Source: Semisulcospira habei
Taxonomy: Eukaryota; Mollusca; Gastropoda; Semisulcospiridae
Assembly (NCBI GenBank): GCA_036245525.1
Contig: BTPG01000003.1
Location: 189,990,591-190,054,590, forward strand
Reading direction: 5' to 3'
Length of the DNA stretch: 64,000 bases
Shown here: piece by piece, positions 51,640 through 64,000 of the stretch
Layout: every line of letters starts with the position of its first letter
Numbering within the stretch: position 1 is the first letter of the stretch
Translations under genes and position numbers: made by a program
The notes under the pieces: model-generated
What the model was told of the DNA's origin: nothing
Databases searched by the model: none
Seen by the model: only the letters and a program-made list of their open reading frames with translations

Positions 51640-51842
51640 TAGATATATAACGTTCGCAGTAAAATACTGCTAGAGCATGCACATAAAATTCACATTTATT
51701 TTTTATCACTCGTTGACTAACATGTGTGAGAGCTATATGCATCTAGGTCCACTAAAGACATATTTTCATGATGCCCCACAGTGCCTAGGCCCATAAGGAT
51801 CTATGTTTCTTGCAGACAAGTGGCGCTGCTTTAACACAATCA

Positions 51843-52342
51843 NNNNNNNNNNNNNNNNNNNNNNNNNNNNNNNNNNNNNNNNNNNNNNNNNNNNNNNNNN
51901 NNNNNNNNNNNNNNNNNNNNNNNNNNNNNNNNNNNNNNNNNNNNNNNNNNNNNNNNNNNNNNNNNNNNNNNNNNNNNNNNNNNNNNNNNNNNNNNNNNNN
52001 NNNNNNNNNNNNNNNNNNNNNNNNNNNNNNNNNNNNNNNNNNNNNNNNNNNNNNNNNNNNNNNNNNNNNNNNNNNNNNNNNNNNNNNNNNNNNNNNNNNN
52101 NNNNNNNNNNNNNNNNNNNNNNNNNNNNNNNNNNNNNNNNNNNNNNNNNNNNNNNNNNNNNNNNNNNNNNNNNNNNNNNNNNNNNNNNNNNNNNNNNNNN
52201 NNNNNNNNNNNNNNNNNNNNNNNNNNNNNNNNNNNNNNNNNNNNNNNNNNNNNNNNNNNNNNNNNNNNNNNNNNNNNNNNNNNNNNNNNNNNNNNNNNNN
52301 NNNNNNNNNNNNNNNNNNNNNNNNNNNNNNNNNNNNNNNNNN
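51843..52342. other. Assembly gap, 500 N
   Basis: Exactly 500 undetermined bases, a conventional scaffold gap size. Family E sequence lies on both sides (51750-51815 and 52343-52525), so the missing part is probably repetitive hairpin DNA. Confidence 0.98.
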
Positions 52343-52525
52343 GCAGACTGCAATCTTCATTAATTCAAGACCGAAACTCAATAGCTGTACCGGCAACGTG
52401 GATTCAATGTGGCGTCAGCAATAGGCATAGATCCTCATGAGCCCCCGCATTTAGGGTGGCTCATGAGGATCCATGCCTCTTGCAGTTGGATGGTGTTCAA
52501 ATTTTCTCGGCATTGAACGGGTTAA
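52343..52525. mobile_element. Family E element at gap edge
   Basis: The reversed E body (GCAGACTGCAATCTTCATTAA) leads to the hairpin at 52418-52483 and the right end TCTCGGCATTGAACGGGTTAA (TTAA 52522-52525). The left end is in the gap. Confidence 0.75.
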
Positions 52526-52629
52526 AAAAAAACAACAACAACGGAAGGAACTTTTCTGCGTGTAAAGGAGCCGAAGCAGAGCAGAAAAGCTGTTCATTAA
52601 GTTACGTCTTTCACACTTCATTACATTAT

Positions 52630-52798
52630 TTAACCCATTCAGCCCTGACGCACTACAGCAGGAGATGGGTCGACCATGATAATTCAAGGGCAGTGCCCTT
52701 GAATTATCATGGTCGATCCATCTCCTGCAACTGGTGCATAGTCATTAGATGACGCCTCCAAAAGTTAGGAAATACGGCCGTCGGGCTGAATGACTTAA
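52630..52798. mobile_element. Family C TTAA MITE with deleted hairpin tip
   Basis: TTAA lies at 52630-52633 and 52795-52798. The ends CCCATTCAGCCCTGACGC and CCGTCGGGCTGAATGAC pair. The inner hairpin is shortened so that GACCATGATAATTCAAGGGC meets its complement directly at GGGCAGTGCCC. The tip deletion is symmetrical. Confidence 0.85.
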
Positions 52799-52986
52799 TA
52801 CTTAGAACATTTATAAGGGGGATATTGCCAATTATTAATCGCTACTGCCTGGAAAAAGGTTTAGTAATAGTAAAGGTAATAGTAGTATATATAGGAAACA
52901 GCGTAGTCTAGTTACTCACTAAGGGAGATAACTGTGCGTTAAAAACCAATCATCTAGTTGGGCTAAGCTGAAAAGAATTACAGGAG

Positions 52987-52989
<3 letters not shown>

Positions 52990-53022
<33 letters not shown>

Positions 53023-53023
53023 T

Positions 53024-53087
<64 letters not shown>
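52990..53087. repeat. (GT)n microsatellite
   Basis: GT run with a single GATG interruption. Confidence 0.95.
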
Positions 53088-53088
<1 letters not shown>

Positions 53089-53442
53089 ATACGTGCGTGT
53101 CTATCATGCATAGTTTCTCCCTCACTAGCGCTTTTCCAATCTATTTCTTACCCCATCCAGAAATATCATAAACGCTGGCAGTCCCCCTTTTTACTTCGTG
53201 TCCAGACTATTTTGTTGCACTGTAAAATTATTTCTGGATCCAGCCTGTCGTGAAGATTGAAAGTACGATGGTGACCCACTTACCCAGGGGTTAAACGGAA
53301 GAACACGCGCAGTACGCACAGCTGGGACCAGCAAATAAATAGATTCTCAGGAGCCCGTGGAGCATCAGGACAAGCTATGTCTCCACAAGATAAGCATCGT
53401 TTGCTGTATAAAGGTCCCGACCTCGGTTTGAGTCAAGTGAGT

Positions 53443-53714
53443 GAGTGAGTAAGCGTAAATCCTGCGCCACTTACTAAGCGGAGCACCTTGCTCAGTGGCT
53501 GGCGCAGGACCAAGCTTACTCATACAACTGACCCTGTAAGGTGCTTCGCTATGTTGCACGAGCGAGCTTAGCCCTGCGCCAGCCACTAAAAGCAAGGAAC
53601 TCTGTTATGTTGCATAAATGAGCTTAGTCCTTAGCCAGCCACTAAGCAAGGTGCTCCGCTAAAGCGGAGCACCTTGCTTAGTGGCTGGCGCAGGACCAAA
53701 CTCAATCATGCAAC
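53443..53714. mobile_element. Cluster of family F hairpins
   Basis: Hairpin 1 (53443-53523) pairs AATCCTGCGCC with GGCGCAGGACC. A half unit lies at about 53553-53608. Hairpin 3 (53609-53714, 106 bp) is complete, with ends GTTGCATAAATGAG and CAATCATGCAAC. Its core is paired GCCACTAAGCAAGGTGCTCC with tip GCTAAAGC. A further stray piece GAGCACCTTGCATG follows at about 53740. Confidence 0.75.
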
Positions 53715-54254
53715 TGATGTATGTAGAGGAGCACCTTGCATGCTGGCTTGCGGAGCCATTTGCCGGCGTTCATGAGGATATATGTCTCTTGCTGAAACTA
53801 AATTTGTATGCATGTTATTTGGACTGCGTGTGGATTTTCGACGCTGAATTCGTTTTCTACGAACATTTGAAAAACGCAATCTGCGTCTACTGAAGGTAAA
53901 GGGGTCAATATTGCTGACTAACTTTATTTCCCACGAAAATTGCAGTCTGAACGCTTTGTTGATCCTCTTCTGTAAGTACATGAGCTGAAGTCGATCCAGC
54001 AAAGCAGACAAGCCATCGTCGGTCACGATGCATTACTTTTTATAGACACATGTAGTCTGCAGGTTATCATAGAGATAAGTAAATCTTCAACTCATTCGAG
54101 ACGTGCCGCATCCGAATACGAGGCATAAAGCCGAGTATACGAATGTAGATCACCTGGAAAGGGTCGAGGCGAATTCCGCTCTGGGTACGGCAGGGAAAGT
54201 AAAAATTGTCCATTTAGCCCGTTCAGTGCCCGTTGACGGAAACGGTGTTTATGC

Positions 54255-54530
54255 AGTCTTCGTCCATTCAGCATCAACAAGCCCTGGCTGTCTCCTCCTT
54301 CCAGTCCGCCCTCAAAACTCACCTCTTTCAACAGTTCTAGCACTATACCACCACACTCCCCACCCCAAGCAGACCGTCGTAATGTATTTCACTATTTTGT
54401 GGTACGTGAGTCGTTGTCTAAAGCGTGCGCGTGCGTGCGCGAGTTGTGAGTGCGCGCTTAGAGTTATAATTATTATAAGATAAGCGCATTATAAATACCG
54501 TAATTATTATTATTATTATTATTATTAACA
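54255..54530 (+). mobile_element. CR1/L2-like LINE 3' end
   Basis: It encodes the terminal SFQSALKTHLF-like stretch (CAGTCCGCCCTCAAAACTCA). A 3' UTR with AAGCGCATTATAAATACC and an (ATT)n tail follows. This is the same family as 8101-9379. It is followed at once by a family E element. Confidence 0.7.
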
Positions 54531-54532
54531 TG

Positions 54533-54655
54533 GATGCAATGTGGTGTCAGCAAGAGGCATAGATCCTCATGAGCCCCCGCAACTGCGGGGGCTCATGAGG
54601 ATCTATGCCCCTTGCAGCTGGGTGTGTTCGATTTTTCTCGGCCCAGAACGGGTTA
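54533..54655. mobile_element. Family E element, near-perfect hairpin
   Basis: The hairpin at 54550-54615 is almost perfect (GCAAGAGGCATAGATCC / GGATCTATGCCCCTTGC). The right end CTCGGCCCAGAACGGGTTAA carries TTAA. The left side is cut at ACATGGATGCAATG next to the LINE tail. Confidence 0.75.
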
Positions 54656-55101
54656 AGGCCGTTTTTGTCTTTTTGTCCCTTGGTTAGAAACAAATATATT
54701 GTTAATCGCAGACAAACGGCCGGATGATGATCTCTTTAACCATTTCAAGAGAGGAACTGGGATGTAAATGACGGCTAAAGCAGCAATGTTGGGGCTCACG
54801 AAGATCTCTGCGTCTTGCAGATACTGTCGTTCGTTGCGAGAGCACCAAACGAAATTCAGTTAGAAAAGGCTTGGAAATTATCACAACATTAAACGGAAAA
54901 TGGAAAAATAAAACAGACTTTCCTCAATTGTTTGAGCATTCACAGGCATGCACAATCCACAATCCATTTTTTTCGATTCAACGATTTAAAGAAAATCCCA
55001 ACAAAAACAAACAAAAACCCCCCAAACCCCCCCAAAAAAACACCCGCTTAGAACGGACAATTACGACACGATTGATTAAATTTTCAAGTTTCGCTTTCGG
55101 G

Positions 55102-55440
55102 TTAACCCCTTAACTGCCGAGAAAAAAATGAAGACCCAGATGCAAGAGGCATAGATCCTCATGACCCTACGCAGTTTGCGAGGGCTCTTGAGGATCTAAG
55201 CCTCTTGCTAGGAACCACTTGAAATCCGTGCTTCTTTGCAGCTTCGAATCTTTGAAGTTGAATTTACGATTTCAAAAGCACAGCTTAAAGGGGCACACTC
55301 GACCTCTTTTAAGGCTTCACCTAGCAGAAAGCTTTTACTGGGATTCTGTATACATACCCACAAGTCGGTATAAATACCAATGTTCTGTTTCAATGATGGA
55401 AAACGGTGCGACTTTCCGAGCGGTAAAGGGTCAACGGTCA
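55102..55440. mobile_element. Family E element, right end uncertain
   Basis: The left end TTAACCCCTTAACTGCCGAG is clear (TTAA 55102-55105) and the hairpin is at 55142-55208. The right terminus may be CCGAGCGGTAAAGGGTCAA near 55420-55436, making this copy longer than usual. Confidence 0.6.
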
Positions 55441-55965
55441 AACTAGGCACCGTGGACTCATGCTCGCTTTGGGAGCGCCACACGCAACGCCCTCGATGCA
55501 CTATGCGGCACGATCGTTACTAGTCAATACTAGCAGGTCGAGCGGAACCCGCATTGTGAACTTGACAGCATAGCGAGTACGGAACGTTTATTGTACTTTC
55601 TCGCAGTGCAAAATTACGTCAAACTGATGCCGGGAAGCATCAGAACCCGTGTACACTGACAAGTGTGTACATCACACCGATGACCTCGTGACCTGCAGTA
55701 TTGTGATACACCGATAATCAGCCGGGTTCTGCCTTGTGACGTAGGCTCATAAATAATGCATATTAATTCAAAACGAGGCCGATGTAGAGGATAAATTCGC
55801 GACTCGGGTACAAAAACAAAACACCCTTCGAACGATGAATTTCGACATTTGTCATTGTATTTTCATCATAATTTCTAAGATAGTACACAACTGACCCATA
55901 CACATACTGTCAGCAGTATCTGTTGCAGACAGTTGTCTTGACTGTGTTGAGATGCTTGATCCTGT

Positions 55966-56045
55966 GGAGGTGAGCTGGGTGGCTCGGTGGTAGAGCTTTC
56001 GACTCTCGTCCGAAAAATCGCGGGTTCGAACCCTGCTGCGGTCAT
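55966..56045 (+). mobile_element. tRNA-like SINE head
   Basis: GGCTCGGTGGTAGAGC (A box) and GCGGGTTCGAACCCTGC (B box plus T-arm) are present. The acceptor stem does not pair, so I call a SINE promoter rather than a tRNA gene. Confidence 0.6.
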
Positions 56046-56414
56046 AATTTGTACAGACCTCTTTACAGCGCCCCGTCTTTGAAATCACCTTCGTGGTGGA
56101 CTAAAGACGTGAAGCCCTAAACGTTTTGATCCTGGGGAATATAAGTCCAACATCCGTGACAGGTTTAAGCTGTTTTTTGTTTTTTTTGTCTTCTTTTCCA
56201 AAAATAGACACAGAGACAAGAACAGAAAGCACCAATCATCCTTCCTGGTAGGCGATTTACAACTTTTAAAGGTTGTTACACAAAGAGGTGTGTCAAGAAA
56301 AGGAACTATAGGTACACTGTTCTGACGAAAGATAACTTTGTCCCGTTTTGACAGAGAAAAAGAAGCACAGAATGCCCGTCTGGTTTGCGCATTCATCGCT
56401 GTAACACGACAACA

Positions 56415-56490
56415 GGAATTGGGTCGATCGAGACAGTTCAAGGGCAGCACCTAAGGCGCCACGCTATTCTGGCACTACCCTTGAACTCTT
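56415..56490. repeat. Family B-type hairpin, decayed
   Basis: GACAGTTCAAGGGCAGC and GGCACTACCCTTGAACTC pair, with an internal deletion. It shares its flank (GTAACACGACAACAGG) with 63735-63860 in reverse. Confidence 0.55.
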
Positions 56491-56860
56491 AGGGTTTTAG
56501 CTATTTCTTCAGGTGCCATGTAATTTTAACAGAACAGACGCCATGTTTGTGAATGCTTCACACACACTTTGTTCACTTTGGGAATGGACAGTTTTGAGAA
56601 AGGAACGTTTTATAACAATCAGAACTGCATTGACTTAACTGATGCTGTTGACGGTTAAAAATGTCGCAAAAAGACGAAAAAAAAAATACTCCAGCTTAAT
56701 TTTCGGTTTATCAGGAAAAAGCTAGTTTGTGCCACAGGTGATAGAAAACTTATACGAATTATGTCCTCTTTCGACGGCTCAACGTCTGGACGCTCGGAGC
56801 CGGCGACAAGGGACATAACTCGTATAGGATTTGTAACCCCTGTGTATTATGCCAACCACC

Positions 56861-56990
56861 TTTAACCCATTACACCCTGAGGCTGATTTCTTTTTAAATT
56901 GCTTATTGTCATATGACGTTTAAATTTTACAGATTAGGAGATAGAACAGAACAACCATTTTAGTTGAAGGGTGGTGCCTGGGAACACTGA
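56861..56990. repeat. Family B2-like MITE, left half
   Basis: TTAACCCATTACACCCTGAGG followed by B2-like spacer and TTTTAGTTGAAGGGTGGTGCC. The right half is replaced, and a poly(C) run (57008-57032) follows. Confidence 0.6.
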
Positions 56991-57239
56991 ACTTTATATG
57001 AGCGCAACCCCCCCCCCCCCCCCCCCCCCCCCGTTCCCGTTGAATATGAACAAATGCCGCCGATGCAACTAAATAATTTGGACATTTGCGGCGATCAGTT
57101 TTGTCCCCTTGGAAAAAAGAGAGAGTTGGGGACGATTACAGGTCAGTTTTCCCCGTAAAATCCTCATCACGTGTTCGGCGCGCTTTAACTGCTACTGGAC
57201 GCAAATTAAGTTTCCTGAAACCAAATCAAAGCTAGATAA

Positions 57240-57450
57240 TACCATCCATCCGAGCAACATGGATATGATTGGGGTCAGCAAGAGGCAGAGAACCTCATGC
57301 CTCCTTCACCCCCCCCCCCGCCCCCCTCCGCCCCCACCCGCCACCCCGCCCCCCCCCCCGCCCCCCCTCGCCCCGCCTCCCCCCGCCCCCCCTCTCGCAT
57401 ATGCCGGGGCTCCATGAGGTTCTTTACCTCTTGCGGTTGCGTGGTGTTCG
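57240..57450. mobile_element. Family E element with C-rich expanded loop
   Basis: The left arm GCAAGAGGCAGAGAACCTCATG (57279) and right arm CATGAGGTTCTTTACCTCTTGC (to about 57436) pair. AGAACCTC / GAGGTTCT is matched in both arms. About 90 bases of C-rich sequence replace the normal short tip. Confidence 0.75.
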
Positions 57451-57654
57451 AGATTTCTTTACAAAGAAGGGGTTAATAAATTGACAATTTAAATTCGATA
57501 AATTGTGATGTGTTTGTTCTTTTTAAGCGTGTTTCTATCTTCGTTGGGATGTTTATTTTTTTGCTTGCATTTTAAGCGCTTGGCCATAACCATCGTCTTG
57601 GTCCAGATTTCGTACTGCCCTGTTGAAGTACGAACAGTAGTGTGCATAGTCCAC

Positions 57655-57800
57655 TTGATCAAACATTTACTTACTCACTCACCCAGACACACCCACACCC
57701 ACCCACCCACCCACCCACCCACCCACACACGCACCCTCTCACGCTCGCTCGCACGCACGCACGCTCGCACGCACGCAAGCACACACGCACACACATACGC
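57655..57800. repeat. (CACC)n and (CACG)n tracts
   Basis: An ACCC/CACC run (about 57690-57728) is followed by GCACGCACG-type sequence. No coding evidence. Confidence 0.85.
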
Positions 57801-57919
57801 ATACATACAAGTCCAGCGAATTGCAGAGAGACATTCACCTTTCCCTGCATGTGTGGCTTTGTGCCATCTGTTCAGATTATGCAACCAGGCAATGTATTTG
57901 ATTAACCCATATCATACTG

Positions 57920-60768
<2,849 letters not shown>

Positions 60769-61126
60769 TCATACTGAGGCTAAAATCTTCAAATTTGTAC
60801 ACTGGCATAAGCAAGCTACATTATAGTATTTACAGATAAGGATATAGACCAATAGCTTTAGTTCAAGGGTGGTTCCAGAATAGCTTGGCGCCTAGAGGCG
60901 CCAATCTATTCTGGCACTACCCTTGAACTATTTTAGTCAAACAAATTTCACACACTGGTGTATTCCGAATGATAATGGTTAAAAACAAAAACCGAAAAAT
61001 GCAAACAAAGTCGAGTGCAGTTTTCTACGGATCACAAAACGCGATTGCGTTTGAACCAAAAGCACTAAGCCACCGCGGACACACATCGCGAAACGTACAT
61101 AGGTAAGTTTACAGAAACGATAGTTA

Positions 61127-61730
61127 ATCATCATCATCAGTCCCTTGCCCGAACTGGGCGTTGGGGGGACTGAAAGGCAGCAGCAACAGACAGTGCTCTC
61201 CACTGAGTTCTATTTTGGGCGGTGGCAAGCAAGTCTGGCATCTCGAGTTCGGTCCATTCTTTTATGTTTGCGACCCAACTCTTTCTCTGACGACCTCGCC
61301 GACGACTTCCTTCGAGAGTGCCTTGGAGGATAGTCTTGGACAAGGTGTTGTGTCGGGTCACGTGGCCAAACCAAGCAAGCTTGCGCCGTTTCACGGTTGC
61401 CAGAAGGGGTTCATGTGGGCCCACCAGGGAAGTGACGATGCTCCGTACATATTCGTTGGTCTTGTGCTCGCGGTACGAGATGTGGAGCAACTTCCTCAGG
61501 CACTTGTTCTCAAAGGCCTGGATTTTCTTTTCTGAGTCTGCAAGCAGCGTCCAAGTCTCACAGCCGTAGAGTAGAATAGACACTACGAGGGACTTGTAAA
61601 GCCTGTACTTGATGGTGAAGCTGATGGAGTTACTTCGCCATATCCTGTCCAGCCTGGCCATTGCGGATGTTGCTGTACCTATCCTGATAGTTAATACATT
61701 ATCGCAGAAAGTCATTGGCGTCAAACTCAT
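61127..61730 (-). pseudogene. RTE-like LINE C-terminus
   Basis: The minus strand encodes SAMARLDRIWRSNSISFTIK, VVSILLYGCETWTLLADSEK, CLRKLLHISYREHKTNEYV, KLAWFGHVTRHNTLSK and GSRRRGRQRKSWVANIKEW. It ends in a stop and a (GAT)n tail. It is a different family from the GATA-tailed one and is 5' truncated near 61730. Confidence 0.8.
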
Positions 61731-61739
61731 TATTGGCTG

Positions 61740-62221
61740 CTGCTACAGTCACTTGGATTGTTGTTTACGTTAGAAAGCACCCAAATGAACACGCCAGCAC
61801 GTCAAACCATTAACGGAGTTTGTGCAATTTGAGTTTATAGCTTGTAAAAATAAAATAATAATAAATTTAAGAAAATTCAGACCGCCGAAACTTTTGTCTT
61901 AGAAAACATTTTGTATATGGCAGGACATCAACGAAAAGTACTGGGATGCGAAAAAAATTGTGTAAACTAGGCCCTTTTGCACTTGAAAAGGTAACATTTT
62001 AAGTTTTAGTGTGATTTTTCAGCTCCCGAAAAACAAACCAAATAACACTGTTTTCCGCTCCACTAGCAAAAATTTTACATATCCGGAAATTCCCAGAACA
62101 TTGCTTTCTTTCAAATACTTTGAAAATAACTTTAATTATATATAACCCGTGTCATTACAATCAATAAAACAAACAGGTCACTGAACTACAGATGTTGTGC
62201 GTTTATTTTTTTTTATTTTTT
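61740..62221. other. No gene seen
   Basis: AT-rich sequence without recognised repeats or coding signature. Confidence 0.4.
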
Positions 62222-63066
<845 letters not shown>

Positions 63067-63395
63067 AGGTAAACGAAATGTTAACCATTTCCACAAGACA
63101 GCTTCATTAAAATTCATGTACGTATATATCATAATTATAACATACATTCAAAAACAATCGCCAAACACATAAAAAGAATTAAACCGTTGAACAAGTGACA
63201 GATAATGAGTAAATCTTGTTACGTTGATGTTTGTTTGGATTCCTCCGTGGGATTTCTTCGTGTGTATGAGGAAATACAATTTTGGCCATTGTTTTACGCA
63301 GATAGGCGTGTCTGTTTGGATGCTATTTGCCAGTTTATTTCATTAAAAGATGTTAGCGGTTTAAATCTAATTCAATGAAGATTGCCGGAATCGAA

Positions 63396-63627
63396 TTAAA
63401 CCGTTCACTGCCAAGAAAACACTGAACTGAACACTGAAACACTGCCCTTCTTCAAGCGGCACAGATCTTCATGATCCCCCGCAGTTGCTGGGGCTCATGA
63501 TTTCTATACCTCTTGCTGAAACCACTCTGTATCCATGTTCCTTTGACGACTTGGGGATTTCTGACACGGCATTTTTACGATGATTTCAAAATACACGTTC
63601 TGCGTCCAATGGCAGTGACCGGGTTAA
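63396..63627. mobile_element. Family E TTAA MITE, complete ends
   Basis: TTAA lies at 63396-63399 and 63624-63627. The ends ACCGTTCACTGCCAAG and TTGGCAGTGACCGG-type sequence are inverted repeats (about 17 of 20 match, by eye). The inner hairpin is somewhat decayed (TCAAGCGGCACAGATC to TATACCTCTTGC). Confidence 0.8.
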
Positions 63628-63734
63628 ATAGGCTCGATTGTACGCAATAAGCAACAAAAACAAACAAAAATATTTAAAAAAAATATTCGCAGACCAAGGA
63701 GCTGTTCTCTGAAGACTACCTGCATGGCAGCTGA

Positions 63735-63857
63735 AGAAATATATCGACCCTGCGAGTTCAAGGATAGTGCCAGAATAGCTTCTCGCCTAAGGTGCCAGGC
63801 TATTTGGGCAATACTCTTGAACTGTCCTGACCGACCCAATTTCTGTTAATGTTCTCG
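63735..63857. repeat. Family B-type hairpin, decayed
   Basis: CGAGTTCAAGGATAGTGCCAG pairs with GGCAATACTCTTGAACTG. The right flank (CCGACCCAATTTCTG, GTGTTACAGCGA) matches the reverse of 56390-56420. Confidence 0.6.
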
Positions 63858-64000
63858 TGTTACAGCGAAAGCAGTGTATGGCCCCAGGCACCTGGTACAA
63901 AGTCCCCTGCGAAGCGCGAATGGCCAGGCACTCCTCACAGATAATACCTCCATCTTGAACCGCTGGTCGGAGTACTTTCAGAGCCTCTTCAGCGCTGAGC
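63858..64000 (+). pseudogene. Zinc-finger-type LINE fragment, runs off window
   Basis: One frame reads KAVYGPRHLVQSPLRSANGQ, then ALLTDNTSILNRWSEYFQ and SLFSAE to the window end. This is the region just upstream of RT in this LINE type, so the RT should lie beyond 64000. Assignment to the 14640/38910 family is an inference from style, because those copies lack this part. Confidence 0.55.

Noticed and set aside
55966..56045. Functional tRNA gene
   Set aside because: Good A and B boxes, but the acceptor stem does not pair and the anticodon arm is irregular, so a SINE head is more likely.

Overview
This is eukaryotic, repeat-saturated, apparently intergenic DNA. No host protein-coding exon, rRNA gene or complete tRNA gene could be supported. 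The mix of RTE-type and CR1/L2-type LINEs, tRNA-derived SINEs, dense short palindromic elements and very long microsatellites suggests an invertebrate, most plausibly a mollusc (perhaps a marine gastropod). That guess rests on general repeat character, not on a diagnostic gene. A run of exactly 500 N (51843-52342) is an assembly gap.

Three classes of mobile DNA dominate. (1) Dozens of short hairpin elements (about 70-230 bp). The best preserved are bounded by TTAA and have terminal repeats beginning C-Y-C, as expected for piggyBac-type MITEs. Most carry a near-perfect inner palindrome. I separate families A (CATTCGAGACG), B/C (TTCAAGGGTGGTGCC or TTCAAGGGCAGTG), B2 (same core, CCCATATCATACTGAGG ends), D (GTCGGTAGCGC) and E (GCAAGAGGCATAGATCC). 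There are also non-TTAA families: F (GTTGCAT ends, core CCACTAAGCAAGGTGCTCC) and several single hairpins. Changes in one arm are repeatedly matched in the other. Several elements sit end to end sharing one TTAA.

(2) Non-LTR retrotransposons. An SR2-like RTE family has two near-full-length copies (17939-21221 plus; 33690-36992 minus, with a 942-codon frame) and a 67-bp scrap at 9532-9598. A second, BovB-like RTE family has a GATA tail (57920-60765 plus; 62222-63066 minus). A LINE with a C-terminal zinc finger occurs at 14640-16345, at 38910-42100, and starting near 63858. A CR1/L2-like family is found only inside (TC)n/(GA)n tracts (26397-26698, 26820-37740, 37815-38335, 39628-41019 minus, 47987-50478 minus). 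Its fullest copy has an esterase-like ORF1 and an EN-RT ORF2, and is split by the second SR2-like RTE copy. A different CR1/L2-like family lies at 8101-9379 (minus) and 54255-54530.

(3) Tandem DNA: a 48-bp minisatellite (about 13520-17290) interrupted by a LINE, a 1.3-kb GAT-rich tract, a 0.5-kb ATAAT tract, and long CA, GT, GA, GATA and CCATA runs. A foldback element with arms of about 360 bp lies at 43190-44118.

The elements are nested, so relative ages can be read off. RTEs sit inside MITE ends and inside the CR1/L2-like LINE; that LINE family sits inside GA tracts, including one within the zinc-finger LINE; a poly(A) SINE-like unit sits inside a CR1/L2-like 3' UTR. The strongest candidates for something undescribed are the arm-covarying TTAA hairpin superfamily and the (TC)n-associated LINE family.
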